Positions 12,261 through 24,057 are shown, counted from the first letter of the stretch. The stretch: 64,000 nucleotides of DNA from Pholis gunnellus (GCA_910591455.2 OU342804.1:28490281-28554280), one strand, 5' to 3'. Program-made: numbers and translations. The notes: generated from the letters alone by a model not told the origin.

Positions 12261-12869
12261 TGTCATGTATAATACTGCTATGAAACCAAACCCAGCGTCA
12301 AGACCTAAGTCATTGTTACTTGTTGTTGTTCCTCATCATTATCTATTCATCATCATCGTCTCACATCAGTGAGGTTTAGGGTCTCTGTGTCCTTTCAGTA
12401 ACCTTGTAACAATGAGTAAAACCCAAATACTGAAATCAAAAGTGAGTAAGGCCTTAAGAAAAAGGTAGGGGAGACGGCTCTGCCATGTCTTTGCACATCG
12501 TACGGCACAATGGCTCTTTAAACTAGAGTTGTGTCCTGACAGCAGTACTTGTTTTTGTGAAACCAACAAAGCTACCAGGATCCAACACCTCCTCCTCCCC
12601 GGCTGAAAGAGGACCAAACTATGTGTATAAATGTTATTTCGGAGTCCCTTTTTGTTGGTTTATTGCCGTTAAATCACTTTATGTTGTCATACAGCTGTGG
12701 TAAACAGCCGACGTGTGGCTTGCTAGACACAGTGAATACAGCTCGATGAAATCCACGGAGCTCCTCCGGACTATGTTATGAACCAGACATGACGCCGTTT
12801 AGTTCCCCGTGATATCTGGGACTTCCACAACACATACTAAGCAGAAATAGAGGTTATTTTTTCCACAGT

Positions 12870-13013
12870 TGAACGGCTTTCAACTCCGGCGCGTCCAGCG
12901 CGATTCACCGATTCACGCGATCGAACACAAATAGTCCCCCGGGGAGACAGGCGGCGCGAATAACGCGATTAACGCGGCGCGAATCGCGTTTAGTGTGAAC
13001 GCAGCATTTCGCT
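12870..13013 (+). mobile_element. Harbinger-like element fragment
   Basis: CpG-rich block with repeated CGCGATT/GCGCGAAT motifs ending TTTAGTGTGAACGCAGC. The same end (GTGTGAACGCAGC) closes the fragment at 15222-15670. Ends of this form are common in fish PIF/Harbinger MITEs. It is directly followed by the 0.5-kb repeat at 13057. Confidence 0.45.
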
Positions 13014-13056
13014 GGCAGCCTCGTGGCCTCATTGTTTGTACCATATGGTTTACACA

Positions 13057-13570
13057 CACATAGTTTGGTCCGGTCTCTACTGATATGAGGGATCGTAGAG
13101 CTCTGGGTAAACACAGACGGCTACAATATTTATTTCCTGATTCAACAAAGCTGACAGTCTCGTGGGGAGGGGAGGGGGGAGCTGCGCTCATGTGATTGGT
13201 TGAAAATGAGGCGGACATCTGATTGGCTACAGACAGGTTATGTTGAAAAAAAACGCATTTGTGAATCCAGCGGCGTCAGGACAGTCTCAAAAACCCACAA
13301 ATAAATGTGAAGCGATTTACAAATAAATGCAGTGCGATCCACAAATAAATACATACAAATGCAGAAATATATTTGTGATCTTTTTTTACATTTATATAAA
13401 TCGTAATTTATTTATTTGTGCATTGGAATGTATTTGTGAATTGTTCTGCATGCATTTGTAAATCGAATATATTTGTGAATTGTTCTGTGCGCATTTGTGA
13501 ATCTTTCTATTTCCATTTGTGAGTCTTTCTGTGTGCATTTGCAATTATTGAGACTGATCTGACCCCATAC
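13057..13570 (+). repeat. 0.5-kb dispersed repeat, copy 1
   Basis: Nearly identical to 36190-36708 in the same orientation. Shared blocks include ATAGTTTGGTCCGGTCTCTA, GTCTCGTGGGGAGGGGAGGG, CAAATAAATGTGAAGCG and GACTGATCTGACCCCATAC at the right boundary. Differences are small substitutions plus a different number of TTTGTGAATCTTTCTG units. Homology stops sharply at CCCCATAC. Confidence 0.9.
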
Positions 13571-14095
13571 TTCTGGAATTGCATGGAGTATTTCATATTG
13601 TGTAGCTAAATTAAATTGACAAAATAGAAATAAATATTTGATTAAAAAAAGAACAGAAATTTCATTATGAGTCAGCTGTTACACCCAAACACCCAAAGTT
13701 GCAATTGAAACTGCGTGTTGTGATTGAGAATGCTTCTTGCTAGCTGTTTAGAATACTAACAGAAGTTGTAACTGATGGTTGAAATTCATACCGAAAAATA
13801 ATGGATAAACGGTTGAAATCAATAACGAATGGTAATGTATAAATGGTTGAAATGTATAAATAAAAGTAATGGATGCATGGTTAAAATATGGAACTAAACG
13901 AATTGGATAAATGGTTGAAATGTCCAATTTCTGCTAAAACATTGACAAATAGCCTTAATTGTAGATAACATAAATCCAAAAAATCTATTCAAATGAGTAC
14001 ATTTTGACCATAACAGGAGGTGTTGAGGAAGTGGAACTTTAGCTCATCTGACAGGGCTGTGGTGGTGCATCTGACAAAAGAGTTTGGGACCCACT
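13571..14095 (+). mobile_element. Degenerate hAT-like repeat with internal approximate repeats
   Basis: The right end, GCATCTGACAAAAGAGTTTG followed by GGACCCACTGCTCTA, resembles the GTTTGGGAACCACTG terminus of fish hAT MITEs. Inside, 13770-13925 holds loose repeats of GGATAAATGGTTGAAATG. The left end was not identified. Confidence 0.35.
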
Positions 14096-15221
14096 GCTCT
14101 ACACTGCTTTATTCTGCCCAGAATGTACTATATGTTAACTCAAGACCGGGCTCATTTGAATACTTAACTATGGCGGACAGCGAAGAAGTTTCAAAGGACC
14201 TTTTTTTTAAAATTAAAATAAATCTCATTCTATAGATTTATAGAATGAGCAGCACCCTCAAATGCACTGAACTCAATTAACATGTCGCTGACCCATTTCC
14301 CTAGCAATGAGATCAGAGAAGTATCTGACAAATGCATGTCTGGATGTGCCGGGAGGATCGTGGCTTCAAGGAACACACCAAGATCACAGCTCTGAAGGAA
14401 GCCGAGTCAGATGCTAATTTCTTACTACTGTCTGCAACAAGCTCAAAGAGACGGCGAGAAGAAAACAAGGTCATTGGCCCTTTGTTTTTCTATAATATAC
14501 TAAAGTCAAAGCTACAGGCTAATCGCTACTTAAATCAATTGGTTAAATCAAACAGTCAGCATGCATACTGATTACCAAGATAATAACTTGCACCGACAGA
14601 ACCTCTCCTTGTAGAGAAAGAAGCAGGCTTCAAAGGGAATCTTTTAGCAGATGAAGCGGTAACGATTTTAGGAAGCAAGTCCATTATTAAAAGCCATTTT
14701 CTTTAAAGAGCCGAAGAGAAAGCTCATGGGTCTAAAGAGTCCAGTTCGGCTCCTATCAGCGCCAGTGTGGAAAAACAAGAGCACTGGGCCACTGGGACAT
14801 TCCTGGGAGCATTATCAACCCTCCTTAACTATTCTAAACCAACATCAATTGCTGTGCCGGCGTGATCCCAGCGGGCCTTGTTAGCGCTATTTAATGGCAA
14901 AATGAGCCAACTTCTAAGTCCTGCTCTGGCACCGGGAGCTGGGAGTGCTGGCTGCACTGTTTTGTTAGGTAGTGAATGTAAAAAGATATCACACTAATTA
15001 CTGAAGGGACACCGGTTTGGGAAGGCTAACCATTTGTACATTTGTTCGCGCAGAGTGCCAGTTTGTCTTGGCAGTCATAGAAAGACATTTCCATAAAGAT
15101 GCTATAGCTATTGCATTAAAACATGAGCGGCATCTGATGTCATTTGAGCATGCATCACCCATGGTTATTTCTATGGTGTATGTCAAAAATCAGCAAGCTA
15201 TAAAAGTATTCCGCCAGAAAG
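14096..15221. other. Intergenic, candidate conserved non-coding DNA
   Basis: No gene recognised. The blocks at 14690-14960 and 15010-15190 are repeat-free and balanced in composition. Conservation cannot be judged from one sequence. Confidence 0.35.
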
Positions 15222-15670
15222 GGGGCGTATCGACCTGGAAGCCAACTGTCCGCTATTTCTTTCCGTTATTTCTTTCCGCAATCAACCATGAAAGGAATAA
15301 GGACAATTGCGGCTTTGTACTTGTTGTGGAAGTCCCTCAAACGTTCGCGGTACAGATATGAGGACGTATCATAGAGCTCAGGGATGCCACAAACCGCGAC
15401 TATCAGCTTGTCCTCCATTTTTTTTGATTTAGCAACGGCAGGACTTCACTGATGACGGGGAGAGCAACTCAACGCTGATTGGCTATCGCGCTGGAGCGTC
15501 ACGCGATTTTTTCGCAGAAGTTCAAATATTTCAACTTCTGCGTTTGGGGCGTTTCAGCGTTTTGACGCGTCAAACGCGCCGCGCCATCGCGTCCATCGCG
15601 TCTGTACATAGACTTTGTATGTAATCGCGCCGCGTTCATCGCGTTCATCGCGTTTGGTGTGAACGCAGCT
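15222..15670 (-). mobile_element. PIF/Harbinger-like non-autonomous element
   Basis: One end reads TTTGGTGTGAACGCAGC, the same terminus as at 12870-13013. The interior has CpG-rich CATCGCG repeats (15580-15650). On the minus strand it contains a 50-codon frame beginning MEDKLIVAVCG (separate entry), a start typical of the MADF/Myb-like accessory gene of Harbinger elements. The transposase itself is absent. Confidence 0.5.
15266..15418 (-). pseudogene. MADF/Myb-like N-terminal fragment of a Harbinger accessory gene
   Basis: An open frame of 50 codons on the minus strand. It starts MEDKLIVAVCGIPELYDTSS and continues YLYRERLRDF, the usual beginning of MADF-domain proteins in Harbinger transposons. 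After this the family would normally continue with the rest of the trihelix. Here it changes to HNKYKAAIVLIPFMVDCGKK and stops, so the domain has been joined to another piece by internal deletion. Too short to fold as a whole MADF domain. Confidence 0.5.
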
Positions 15671-16337
15671 TAACACAGCAACATCCATCTACCCAAAGGA
15701 TGCTAACATTAGCCACCATAAGCTACTGGTCATACCAGACCAAGTGGGGCTATCATGGTAAAACCTCTGACTGGTTGTGTTTTATGACTTACATCTAAGA
15801 GAAACACTGAGTCATTACCTCTTTCTAAAGTTAAATAGTCTTGCTTTCAACACACCTATAAATGCATGACGCGATAATGCGGAAATACTCGCCTGTGAAT
15901 ATTTCTCATACCGGCGACGGGAGTTTGCTACAGTTGCAAAACTTTCTGATGAATGGTTGGAGTCGATTTGTGAAGGCAGAGGACCAACTACCAGGATCCT
16001 TTTGACCCGGAGCAGCGTCTGGCAAAATTGTTATATAGCCTAAGCTACTATAAGCTTTCTTATTATCCACGTAATATTGATGTTCTGCGTGAAAGTATTT
16101 ATGAAAAAGCATTGTCTTGCAAATTAATGGCACGAGGAAAAAGAAACGCCCACGGTGTGTAAAGGCCTTTAGGCTGTGATACAGGGTTCATACACATTTT
16201 GACCAATGGATTTCCATGACTTTTCCATGACTTTAAACCAAATTTCCATGACCAAACATTTTGCGAAATCTCGGTATATACATGAAAAAGTGAGAAAATG
16301 TAGTATTTAAACTAACAATGAGAATTCCAAAGTAGAA

Positions 16338-16470
16338 TCAAACTATTGGCTCTCATTCATTTGTGCCATTTAAGGTATACTGTATGTATGCTGGCCGGTT
16401 GAACCGGTATACCGCCCAGCACACATACAGTATACCTTAAATGACACAAATGAATGAGACAATAGTTTGA
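16338..16470. repeat. Long near-perfect inverted repeat (about 55-bp arms)
   Basis: The left arm 16338-16394 starts TCAAACTATTGGCTCTCATT. The right arm 16416-16470 is its reverse complement with only a few differences. The 21-nt loop is itself partly palindromic (CCGGTTGAACCGG). It lies inside the hAT-related element. Confidence 0.9.
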
Positions 16471-17204
16471 TTAAAAGAATAAACATGTATAAATATACTC
16501 TGGTTGACAGGCATTCATAACACTGACACATCAATAAGAGCTTTAGTAGGTAGTAGCATCCAGCTAGTGCAAACATTGCTTTCCCTTTTGTTGTGCAAAT
16601 TTGAACAAAACGTTGAGTTGGCAACTAACTCTTTGACCATAAATCAACAAAAAATATTTCAGATTTAAGGTTTATAAAACAACATTCGCATAACAAGTGC
16701 TTTCTTTTTGTGTTTGACTGACAGACTCACACACACACAGTTCTTGACCCTTGAGAGGCTAGTGAGAGAGAATAGCTGGTGGCAACCTGACCAAGTTGTA
16801 ATGAGAGAAATAAACAAGTGCTTTCTTGTGTCTTACTGTCCACGGAACTTTAACTGAACAGTCACTTGCCAGCTTAGCGTTTCAACGTGAGACTCTTGAA
16901 GTGGGGCGCGAGCTCGAGCGAGCAGAAATATGAGCATTTGTTTTCGCCACAAGCTAATTGTGTTCGGCGAACATTCGTCAAAAGAGCAGGCTGGCATCTT
17001 CGGATGATTTAAAAGAATAACGCGAGTTGGCCACCTTCAGTGCCCACATTACCTCCGCAGTTAGGACTTCATTTTTTGTTACAGCATCAGTTATCGACGC
17101 CTGCTCGGTAGCCGAAGAGAGAGACGCGCTGCTCGGCGTAGCAGTTGCCCTCGCTGTGGTGAGAAAGCCGGTGATGGGTGTTGCTCCGCTAGCAGCAGCG
17201 CTCT

Positions 17205-17345
17205 GATGTTAGCTTCCTTTAGCATGGCTCATTAATGCCGCCTCTCCCATGTTTGAAATGTCGAATGTTTTGTCACCACACAACCTACATTTTGCTCGTC
17301 CCGGGTCAGTTGTAACCCATGACATGTACTTTTCCATATGTAGCC
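17205..17345 (-). pseudogene. Zinc-finger N-terminal fragment of a hAT-like transposase
   Basis: The minus-strand translation reads YMSWVTTDPGRAKCRLCGDK, then TFDISNMGEAALMSHAKGS. The pattern C-x2-C with SNMG and SH resembles the short zinc finger at the start of several fish hAT transposases. No in-frame continuation into a catalytic domain was found. Confidence 0.45.
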
Positions 17346-17744
17346 AACCATGGTTAAATCTACACTTCACTGGCATCGTGCATTATCCCGCCCGCTTCCC
17401 TGAGTTACTGTTGCTATGGCCACCAAACGTTTCAGTTAGTATGAGAGCGGATGCCTGCTTATATTTTGAGCGTATTTCTTTTAAAAGCATATTCATTATT
17501 TAAAACTCAGCGTAAATGAACGACATGAAAATATGAATATAACAAATTTCCATGACTTCTCCAAAACCTTTGGGATTTTATTTTTTTCAAGCACTTTTCC
17601 AGGCCTTTTTTATTGAGAACTTCACATGTTACAAAAATACAAAGTACACGGACATAAAACTAAGTCATTAATAAATACAATGCGAAATGCCATGTATGTA
17701 CTTTCGTGTAAATGTTTACGTTACACCTTTAACAGGTTACACTT

Positions 17745-17754
17745 GCGCATGCGC
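17745..17754. promoter_or_regulatory. Palindromic NRF1-type site
   Basis: GCGCATGCGC is a perfect match to the NRF1 consensus. It lies just upstream of a hAT transposase fragment. Function is inferred from the motif only. Confidence 0.3.
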
Positions 17755-17790
17755 GACGCCCAAGATCCTTGGACTCACATGTGTAGCTTA

Positions 17791-18136
17791 GTGTGCAAAA
17801 TGAAGAGACATTATCGAGATGACGTCCGACTCTACCCGGAGGCTGAGGTTTACAGCTCAAACACTGAGTGAGTTCTGGCTCGGTGTGGAGAGGGAGCATC
17901 CACTCATCGGACAGAGGGCTGAGGGCATTCTGCTTCCCTTCGCCACATCATACCTCTGTGAGATCGGCTTTTCTGCTGTTGCCTCTCTCAAAACAAAATA
18001 CAGATCTAAGCTCAGCATTGAGCATGAATTGAGAGTGGCCGTATCAAGTCTGTGTAGGGTGACAACTGACGAACATCAGCCAAGTCGAACATTACAAGAG
18101 GAAGGCCCCACAAATTTTTCAAATGGAAAGTTGTAA
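17791..18136 (+). pseudogene. hAT transposase C-terminal (dimerisation) fragment
   Basis: The plus frame starting near 17819 encodes LRFTAQTLSEFWLGVEREHP, then LLPFATSYLCEIGFSAVASL, KTKYRSKLSIEHELRVAVSS. This matches the pattern of the hAT-family C-terminal dimerisation region seen in ZBED5/GTF2IRD2-like proteins: LLPF-T-YLCE-GFSA, then K-KYRSRL and LRVA-S. The BED finger and catalytic RNase H-like parts are absent upstream, so this is a truncated copy. It is a separate insertion from the hAT-related element to its left. Confidence 0.75.
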
Positions 18137-18374
18137 TGTCACATTGCTGGTGAATCAAAAAGTATGAAACTGTTTGTGTTAATAATTCAATTACTGCACT
18201 GTTATTATGACTAATATTCAAAATAAATAGCCCGCTGATGAAGGTCACATGGTTTTTCCACTGCATATCAATTAATGCCTGTTACAGAACACCCATAGGC
18301 TCAAATCGGGGCGTGAAAGTACTTTATTACCCACCTCCCCTTGTAGTATCTTGATGTTTCTGTCTGAATGAGGA

Positions 18375-18725
18375 CTACAAATCTACAGCCATGCTAACAG
18401 CTAATGATCAGCATGCTAACATGCTCACAACGCTAATGCTAACATGCTGATATTTAGCTGGCATAATGTTCACCATGTTAACCGTCTTAGTTGAGTGTGT
18501 TAGCATGCTAACATTTGCTAATAAGCACAAAACACAAAGTGGGCTAACAACGGAGGTTGACGGCAATGTGGTGTTTATTTGGTCATAAAAAAACGCATTG
18601 GACCAATTGACATGAGGATGGCACTAGATGGAAAGTTAAGAGATCACCATATCATCCTGAGTGGAACATGGATGTCCGCACCAGATTCAATGGCAACCCC
18701 TCCAATAGATATTAAGATAATTGTA
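18375..18725 (+). repeat. Fish 'CATGCTAAC' interspersed repeat, copy A
   Basis: Contains CAGCATGCTAACATGCTCAC, TGTGTTAGCATGCTAACATT, then TTGGTCATAAAA and a diverged stretch ending near ATTAAGATAATTG. Related copies lie at 44780-45112 and 57555-57768 in akap13 introns. The family is widespread in percomorph fish (from memory); its class is uncertain. Confidence 0.6.
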
Positions 18726-18861
18726 GTCCGGTGTGAAGAGTATTTAAGCCTTTATTCTTGTTTTCTGGTTTGTGCGGGTAATTTGGGCTTTGACTACAGT
18801 GTGGTCTTTAAGTGTGGTGGTGGCTTCCTGAACACCGCGTGAACCTTCTAGGCACTGAGAA

Positions 18862-18882
18862 GTGTGTGTGTGTGTGTGTGTG

Positions 18883-18954
<72 letters not shown>
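18862..18954 (+). repeat. (TG)n microsatellite
   Basis: About 45 TG units with one interruption (TGTAGGTG at 18881-18888). Confidence 0.95.
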
Positions 18955-18956
<2 letters not shown>

Positions 18957-21900
18957 CGTATTTGTGTGTGCATTAAGTCAGGGTCATCGAGGAGTAATAG
19001 GATTGCTCAGCCCCGCTCCCTCTCTCGACACCCTGGCAAAGACAGGCCTCCTAAATCATCCTCACATCTCTGAGCAAGATGGAGGACCTGGCATCGCCTC
19101 TCCCCGCCCTCCAACCCGTGCCGCAGCCATGACCGCCTCCCTCCACCGCGGTACAGATACTGCTCACAGCCGTGATTTCCCTCAAACCTCCAGGAGGACT
19201 GGAATAATATCTACTCAGCATTCTGTAAATATCTACTGGGAGAATGTACTCGAGATCATTGCGGCTGTGCCACGGTTACTTTATCCGGGCCCGGCTGCTG
19301 ATCCTCAACTTCTGCTCTCTGTTCTTGAACTTTTCATCTCATGACTCTTAAAAGGGAAGCAATGTGTGAGGCGAGGGAGAATAATCAGCTGACATTATAC
19401 ATGATTCATGACCTGTACTCTCTTGTTCCTATTCAGGGTCATGAAGAGGCTGAAGCCACTTACGCCGGTCTAGACATGACACCCTTTTGCAGGTAAACGT
19501 TGTAAACTTTGAGAAAATTTGATCTGAACCAAGTTTCTTTTTTTTTCAGCATATTAAGCTAGTCCAGTAGAATACACGGCCATTAGCCGTATGCTACTAG
19601 CTCTGAATTAGCCTAGCCATCGTGGTACTTTAGCCACTGAGTTGTAGCACAAAGTTATTTTAAATTGATATTGCTCTAACGATAGAAGGGAATGAGAGTA
19701 TTTGTGTGAAATATGAGTATGTATATGTGTGTGTGTTAATTACATTGTGTGAACAGAGAGAGGAATTATATTACTGAATTTCATATTCTTTAGCCTCATT
19801 TTTTTGTACATCACGGTGCTGCGCTGTGCAGTAAGCACGAGGTCAGTATTGTGACAGGGAAATTTATGTTCACATTATCTAACATTATTCAAATGTAGTG
19901 AGTAATTCATGTTTAAACTGTGAATCCTACATGTATGGGTTCAGCATTAAACGGTTGTATTGTATGTTGATATTGAAGGAGAAATATTTTATTTTATTTT
20001 ATTTAGGGTGCACCCAGTTTAAAAAAGACATTTCAAACAGAAAAGGGTTGAATGCCGGCAGTACTAAAATTGTTCTATTAAATGTATGTTATTACAATCA
20101 TCTTGCTCTAAACTTAACTTTGTGTCCTGTTTACTCATTGTGGTGTCCTGTTATTGTTCATTACCTCTCCTTTACCAATCTAGATACTGGTCCAGTGAGC
20201 ACTTTGTGCTTTCTCACCTCACAGGTTTTAATGGATCGTGGTTATATCTGGACCCTGGTCCAGCCTCCTGCCGTGGTCCTGCCTGACACCCGCTGAGACT
20301 ATAATTTGTATTATTCGTCACATTACTATTTCTATTACCGATCCCAATAACGCACATTACTGACTTCACTTCTTCACCGGAGTCTTAGAGTGTCACAATC
20401 AAATACAAGTACATTAACAAAAAAAAAATACTTGACACTGCTGGCCACTAACGTTGTGAGACATTGATATTGGGTTTAATATACGTAGATTGAGAACAAA
20501 CATTTTCAGACTCTGTACAATCAACGTCTGGACATTTTGAACCCCTGGTTTCGGGCAGCCTCATGGTTAACTGCTCAAATTGATTGTTCATCAACTGTCA
20601 ACATGACCAAAATACATCTCTCTCCACTGATTGAGCTTAACTGACTGCTGAGCACTGCAGAGGCAGGAGCAGCACGAGTTCATCCTCACTGATTACATCA
20701 TACTGGGCACAAAACTTGCTATAAGAACTTTTTTTCTTTCTTTTTTTTTACCTACCTTCGTTTTTTTAGCACTCAATGGCTGAATAAGGAGGAGAAACGG
20801 ATTTAGTGGCGGAGTGACTGACGTCTTTCTCAAGAAAGACATTTCAGGAAAAGCAGGACATGGTAAGAAATGGTCAGTTAACGCCACAGCTGGCAGCCCT
20901 GACTCAGCAGGAAAATTATTTGTATGAACGTGTGTTTCTTTCTGACAGCGTCGGAGAAGCGTTGCACATTTTATGGCTGGGTTTGGAGCTATGCTACGCT
21001 AACCTGAGGACACCATAGCATTTGAAAACGTTTGGAGAGACTCGAGTGGATCTACAACTCAACGAACACTTTCGCAGGGAATCATCTCCACAACCGCGGC
21101 CCGACGTGCGGTCAGCGCCGGCCGGTGGGCTCCCGGCCCCGCTGCAAATCTGCCGCAGTGAGCAAGTATATGTATGCCATGTGACTACACTGGTTGTCTT
21201 TGCATATTTAATTAAAAACATTTTTCATGAGAACTACAGAGGCTGCAATCAAGAATCATGCAGTGGACCATCTGAAACATGCAGCAGGGAGATCAGGAGG
21301 TAGGGGGCCATTCAGAGCTGGAAAGTACTTTGTACTGATTCTACTTCAGTTTAATGGATTTTTGTTTTTTCCCCCTACATTTCAAAACTGCATCTACTTA
21401 AAACTAGCTTGGCAGTTTTATTGTGTTTTATTTTTTTAATTGTCCATTTTTTTGCTGAAAATAAAAATATATATATTCTCTTCAGACAAAGTGTCATTTT
21501 TTAAAAGATCAGATGTCAGGAATTCCCAGTCTTGGGTGCACCTGTATGACATTCTAGATAACAGGTGCATCTAGGGGAAAGTAGATATCCATTTTACAAT
21601 CTTCAGTCCTGCACACTGCCGAGAATCACTTTTACTGACCACCTGTGAACATTGACAGGATAGGACTCTGGCCTTATTTGCAACTAAAGAATAAGGTTGG
21701 TTTAAATTGAGTGCAATGGAGACTCAATGAATCTGTCCTTCGACCGGATGTAATTGACATTGTTTGAAAGGACTTCTGAAATGACGTTGTAAAAACTTTC
21801 CCTTTGAACCTTGAGAGCATGTCACTTGGACGTCAACAATGAACATAAAAAAAGTCGTTCATTCTGGCTCCACAGTGGACGTCGATAAAGACGTTAAATT

Positions 21901-22055
21901 GACGTCTCCTTGACGGAACACGTTACAGAATTAATCACAAACTCCAACCTCAACAGAAAAAGCTCACTTCATGTCTGCTTCAGAGCGCAGCACAAACATT
22001 TCCCAAGGCTAACTCAATGAATACAAGTAAAAATGGTGCTGGAAAAAAAAGCTGA
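18955..22055. other. Intergenic, candidate conserved non-coding DNA
   Basis: No gene recognised. 18960-19440 is a long repeat-free stretch of even composition with few simple motifs and is a candidate regulatory block. 21750-21910 has several GACGTC/GACGTT motifs. Frames at 19898-20296 and 21022-21303 show no domain. Confidence 0.35.
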
Positions 22056-22200
22056 TTAAGCTCTTAAACCCGAGGCCTATTTTGAGACCTCTGCTCGAAA
22101 ATGTCACACCCATACTCAAGCGAGTGTACATCTCTAACTACAAGGTCTATTTGAAACATTTAAATGGCATAATAACACAAATAAATGTGAGCTTTGTAAA
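22056..22200 (-). mobile_element. piggyBac-like element end, partial
   Basis: TTAA at 22056-22059 is followed by GCTCTTAAACCCGAGGCCTA, then TTTTGAGACCTCTGCTCGAA and TCTCTAACTACAAGGTCTAT. The reverse complement of the right end of the element at 34108-35449 carries the same blocks in the same order, so this is a second, truncated copy in the opposite orientation. Confidence 0.6.
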
Positions 22201-22229
22201 GCACACAAACTGGTCACTCCCCTGCACAT

Positions 22230-22494
22230 CCCTGTTTCTTTATTTAAACACACCCGACACTTTTAACATTTCACTTACATTCACTTGTCTTACAGTCCTG
22301 TATCTGTTTTGTTGTGCACTTTATTTTATATTGTATTGTAAATTTCAATATGATTCTACTGTCTGCACTGTGTTGACTGTTGCTGATTGTTTAATGTTTT
22401 GGTTTATTGTTAAATGTTACGCAACACCCGCCACGACAAATTCCTTGTTGGTGCAAACTTCCTTGGCAATAAACGGTTCTGATTCTGATTCTGA
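22230..22494 (+). mobile_element. LINE-type 3' tail
   Basis: AT-rich 3' UTR-like sequence (TTGTGCACTTTATTTTATAT) leading to TTGGCAATAAACGG and a tail of TTCTGATTCTGATTCTGA. Short tandem GATTCT tails after an AATAAA are typical of 5'-truncated fish LINE (CR1/L2-like) copies. No reverse transcriptase remains. Confidence 0.55.
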
Positions 22495-22794
22495 AGTCCT
22501 GAGTTTAACCACCGCAGCCAAATCCTTCATCCTGCCAGAACGGAAATCTGTGCTACCAGAATGCAATGCGCGCCGCGCTTAACCCTTTACCGTGGGTCCT
22601 TAGTCTCGGAGTAACGCGCGAGATTTTGATGACTATTCCTCCATTCTCAATGAAAGTATGCCCCAAAACCGTTTTTCTGTGTAATCTCAAATTAATTAAT
22701 TGTTATTAGAAAATGTTGTCAGATGGAGGGGAGTCATTTCTTACTTCCATCTCGGCTGATATTTACCACTTTATTGCGACACGTACCTCTAGAT

Positions 22795-23884
22795 CAGTGG
22801 TCACCAACCTTTTTAAGCCCAAGATCCCTGACCTCTGCCTTGGTGACAGGCAAGATCTACTTATTGAGGCGTTGAGAGAAAAAGACTGTCCAGACTGTAC
22901 TTACAACTATGGCTTTTTATTTGGCCTAATTGTAATTGAATGAAATCAAACACTTTGGTCCAGCTTTCAAATTGATGTGACCAAGAACACACTAAATGAC
23001 TTCATTTCAGTGCAACATAAAAAGGAAATTATTTGTTAACCGCACACAATATGAACAAGAAAAAACACATTTGCAATGAGCAGGCTGGATGAACTACCAA
23101 TATTAACTGTTGTATTTATCAACTGACGTTACAACACAACACTGACACAATTCTCAGTCAGTGCAACTAATGTAAGTGCAGTTCAGCTCTGTGTCCCATC
23201 ACAATGCCATCAGAAGTCATGTGACTCAAGTCAGTGTTATGGCTGTGACTGAACACTGAGTGCCTTGTAGTTCAGCTCATAAGCACAGACAGCCAGTCTG
23301 AGGCAGTCTGTGAGGTGTCTGTCTCCTTATCCCTCACTCCCTACCCTGGTGTTCTCATGTCTCCTTACCTCCTTATCCCTCACTCCCTACCCTGGTTTTC
23401 TCATGTTTCCTTACCTCCTCATTCCTCACTCCCTACCCTGGTGTTCTCATGTCTCCTTACCTCCTTATCCCTCACTCCCTACCCTGGTGTTCTCATGTTT
23501 CCTTACCTCCTCATTCCTCACTCCCTACCCTGGTGTTCTCATGTTTCCTTACCTCCTCATCCCTCACTCCCTAACTGTCCGTGCTGGATCTGTCCCCGTT
23601 GTTGTAAAAAAAGCTTAATAAGTTGTTAGCATGACATCATCCAGCTAGCCAAACCTGTCTGGTACAGCTAGTAGAGAAGCTCCATGTTCTGCTTCCCTTT
23701 CCCGCTAGTCTGCTGATCTGGGATCAGCTCTTTCACTGCAGAATCTCCTCAAACTTCTCCGCTCAAACGGGTCTTGGACAAGTAGTGCTCGCGCTGGCGC
23801 TCGCGCTCGTGCTTGGGGCCAGATCGTTTTGGCCCCACTCTGAATCTATTTGAGGACGCTGATTGGCTAAATTGGCGACCACTG
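22795..23884 (+). mobile_element. hAT element with target duplication
   Basis: The ends are CAGTGGTCACCAACC on the left and GGCGACCACTG on the right, which are inverted repeats. The flanks are CTCTAGAT at 22787-22794 and TTCTAGAT at 23885-23892, a 7-of-8 match for the 8-bp duplication expected of hAT transposition. No transposase is visible in its 1,090 bp, so it is non-autonomous. It carries the 46-bp minisatellite. Confidence 0.8.
23324..23573. repeat. 46-bp minisatellite, about 5.5 units
   Basis: The unit starts TCCTTATCCCTCACTCCCTA, continues CCCTGGTGTTCTCATG and ends TCTCCTTACC. Variants alternate TCCTTATCC/TCCTCATTCC and GTCTCC/GTTTCC. Because 46 is not a multiple of 3, the two overlapping open frames across it are by-products of the repeat. 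Confidence 0.9.
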
Positions 23885-24057
23885 TTCTAGATAATTCAGT
23901 TACAATTATTTGACATGTTTGACAAATCCTTTCAGTATAAAGACAAACAGATACATTCATTCCATTCAAACATATTTTAATATGAATAGAATACAATTAC
24001 AGGGTGGGAGAATAGGCTACAGGACGTTTACAATAATATGAGAATCTAATGTTTATG

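Larger units (their letters stand above)
16182..17610 (-). mobile_element. hAT-related element, partly decayed
   Basis: The left end is CAGGGTTCATACACATTTTG with repeated TTTCCATGACTTTTCCATGA. The right region repeats AAATTTCCATGACTTCTCC and CTTTTCCAGGCCTTTT, the usual subterminal sequence of this fish family, but the terminal inverted repeat is lost there. On the minus strand 17345-17205 encodes a zinc-finger start (YMSWVTTDPGRAKCRLCGDK, then TFDISNMGEAALMSHAKGS), placing its 5' end at the right. The transposase core is missing. Confidence 0.55.

Noticed and set aside
16338..16470. MicroRNA precursor
   Set aside because: The stem is much longer and more perfect than animal miRNA hairpins and lies in a decayed transposon. 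Better described as a foldback repeat.
18864..19344. Cysteine/valine-rich protein
   Set aside because: The frame is created by the (TG)n microsatellite and continues by chance into non-coding sequence.
19898..20296. 132-codon frame as a gene
   Set aside because: AT-rich, no recognisable motif, no plausible start context.
22082..22582. 166-codon frame as a gene
   Set aside because: It runs from a piggyBac-like end into a LINE 3' tail, so it spans unrelated repeats.
23310..23629. Repetitive membrane-like protein
   Set aside because: It is the translation of the 46-bp minisatellite. Two frames are open at once because of the repeat.
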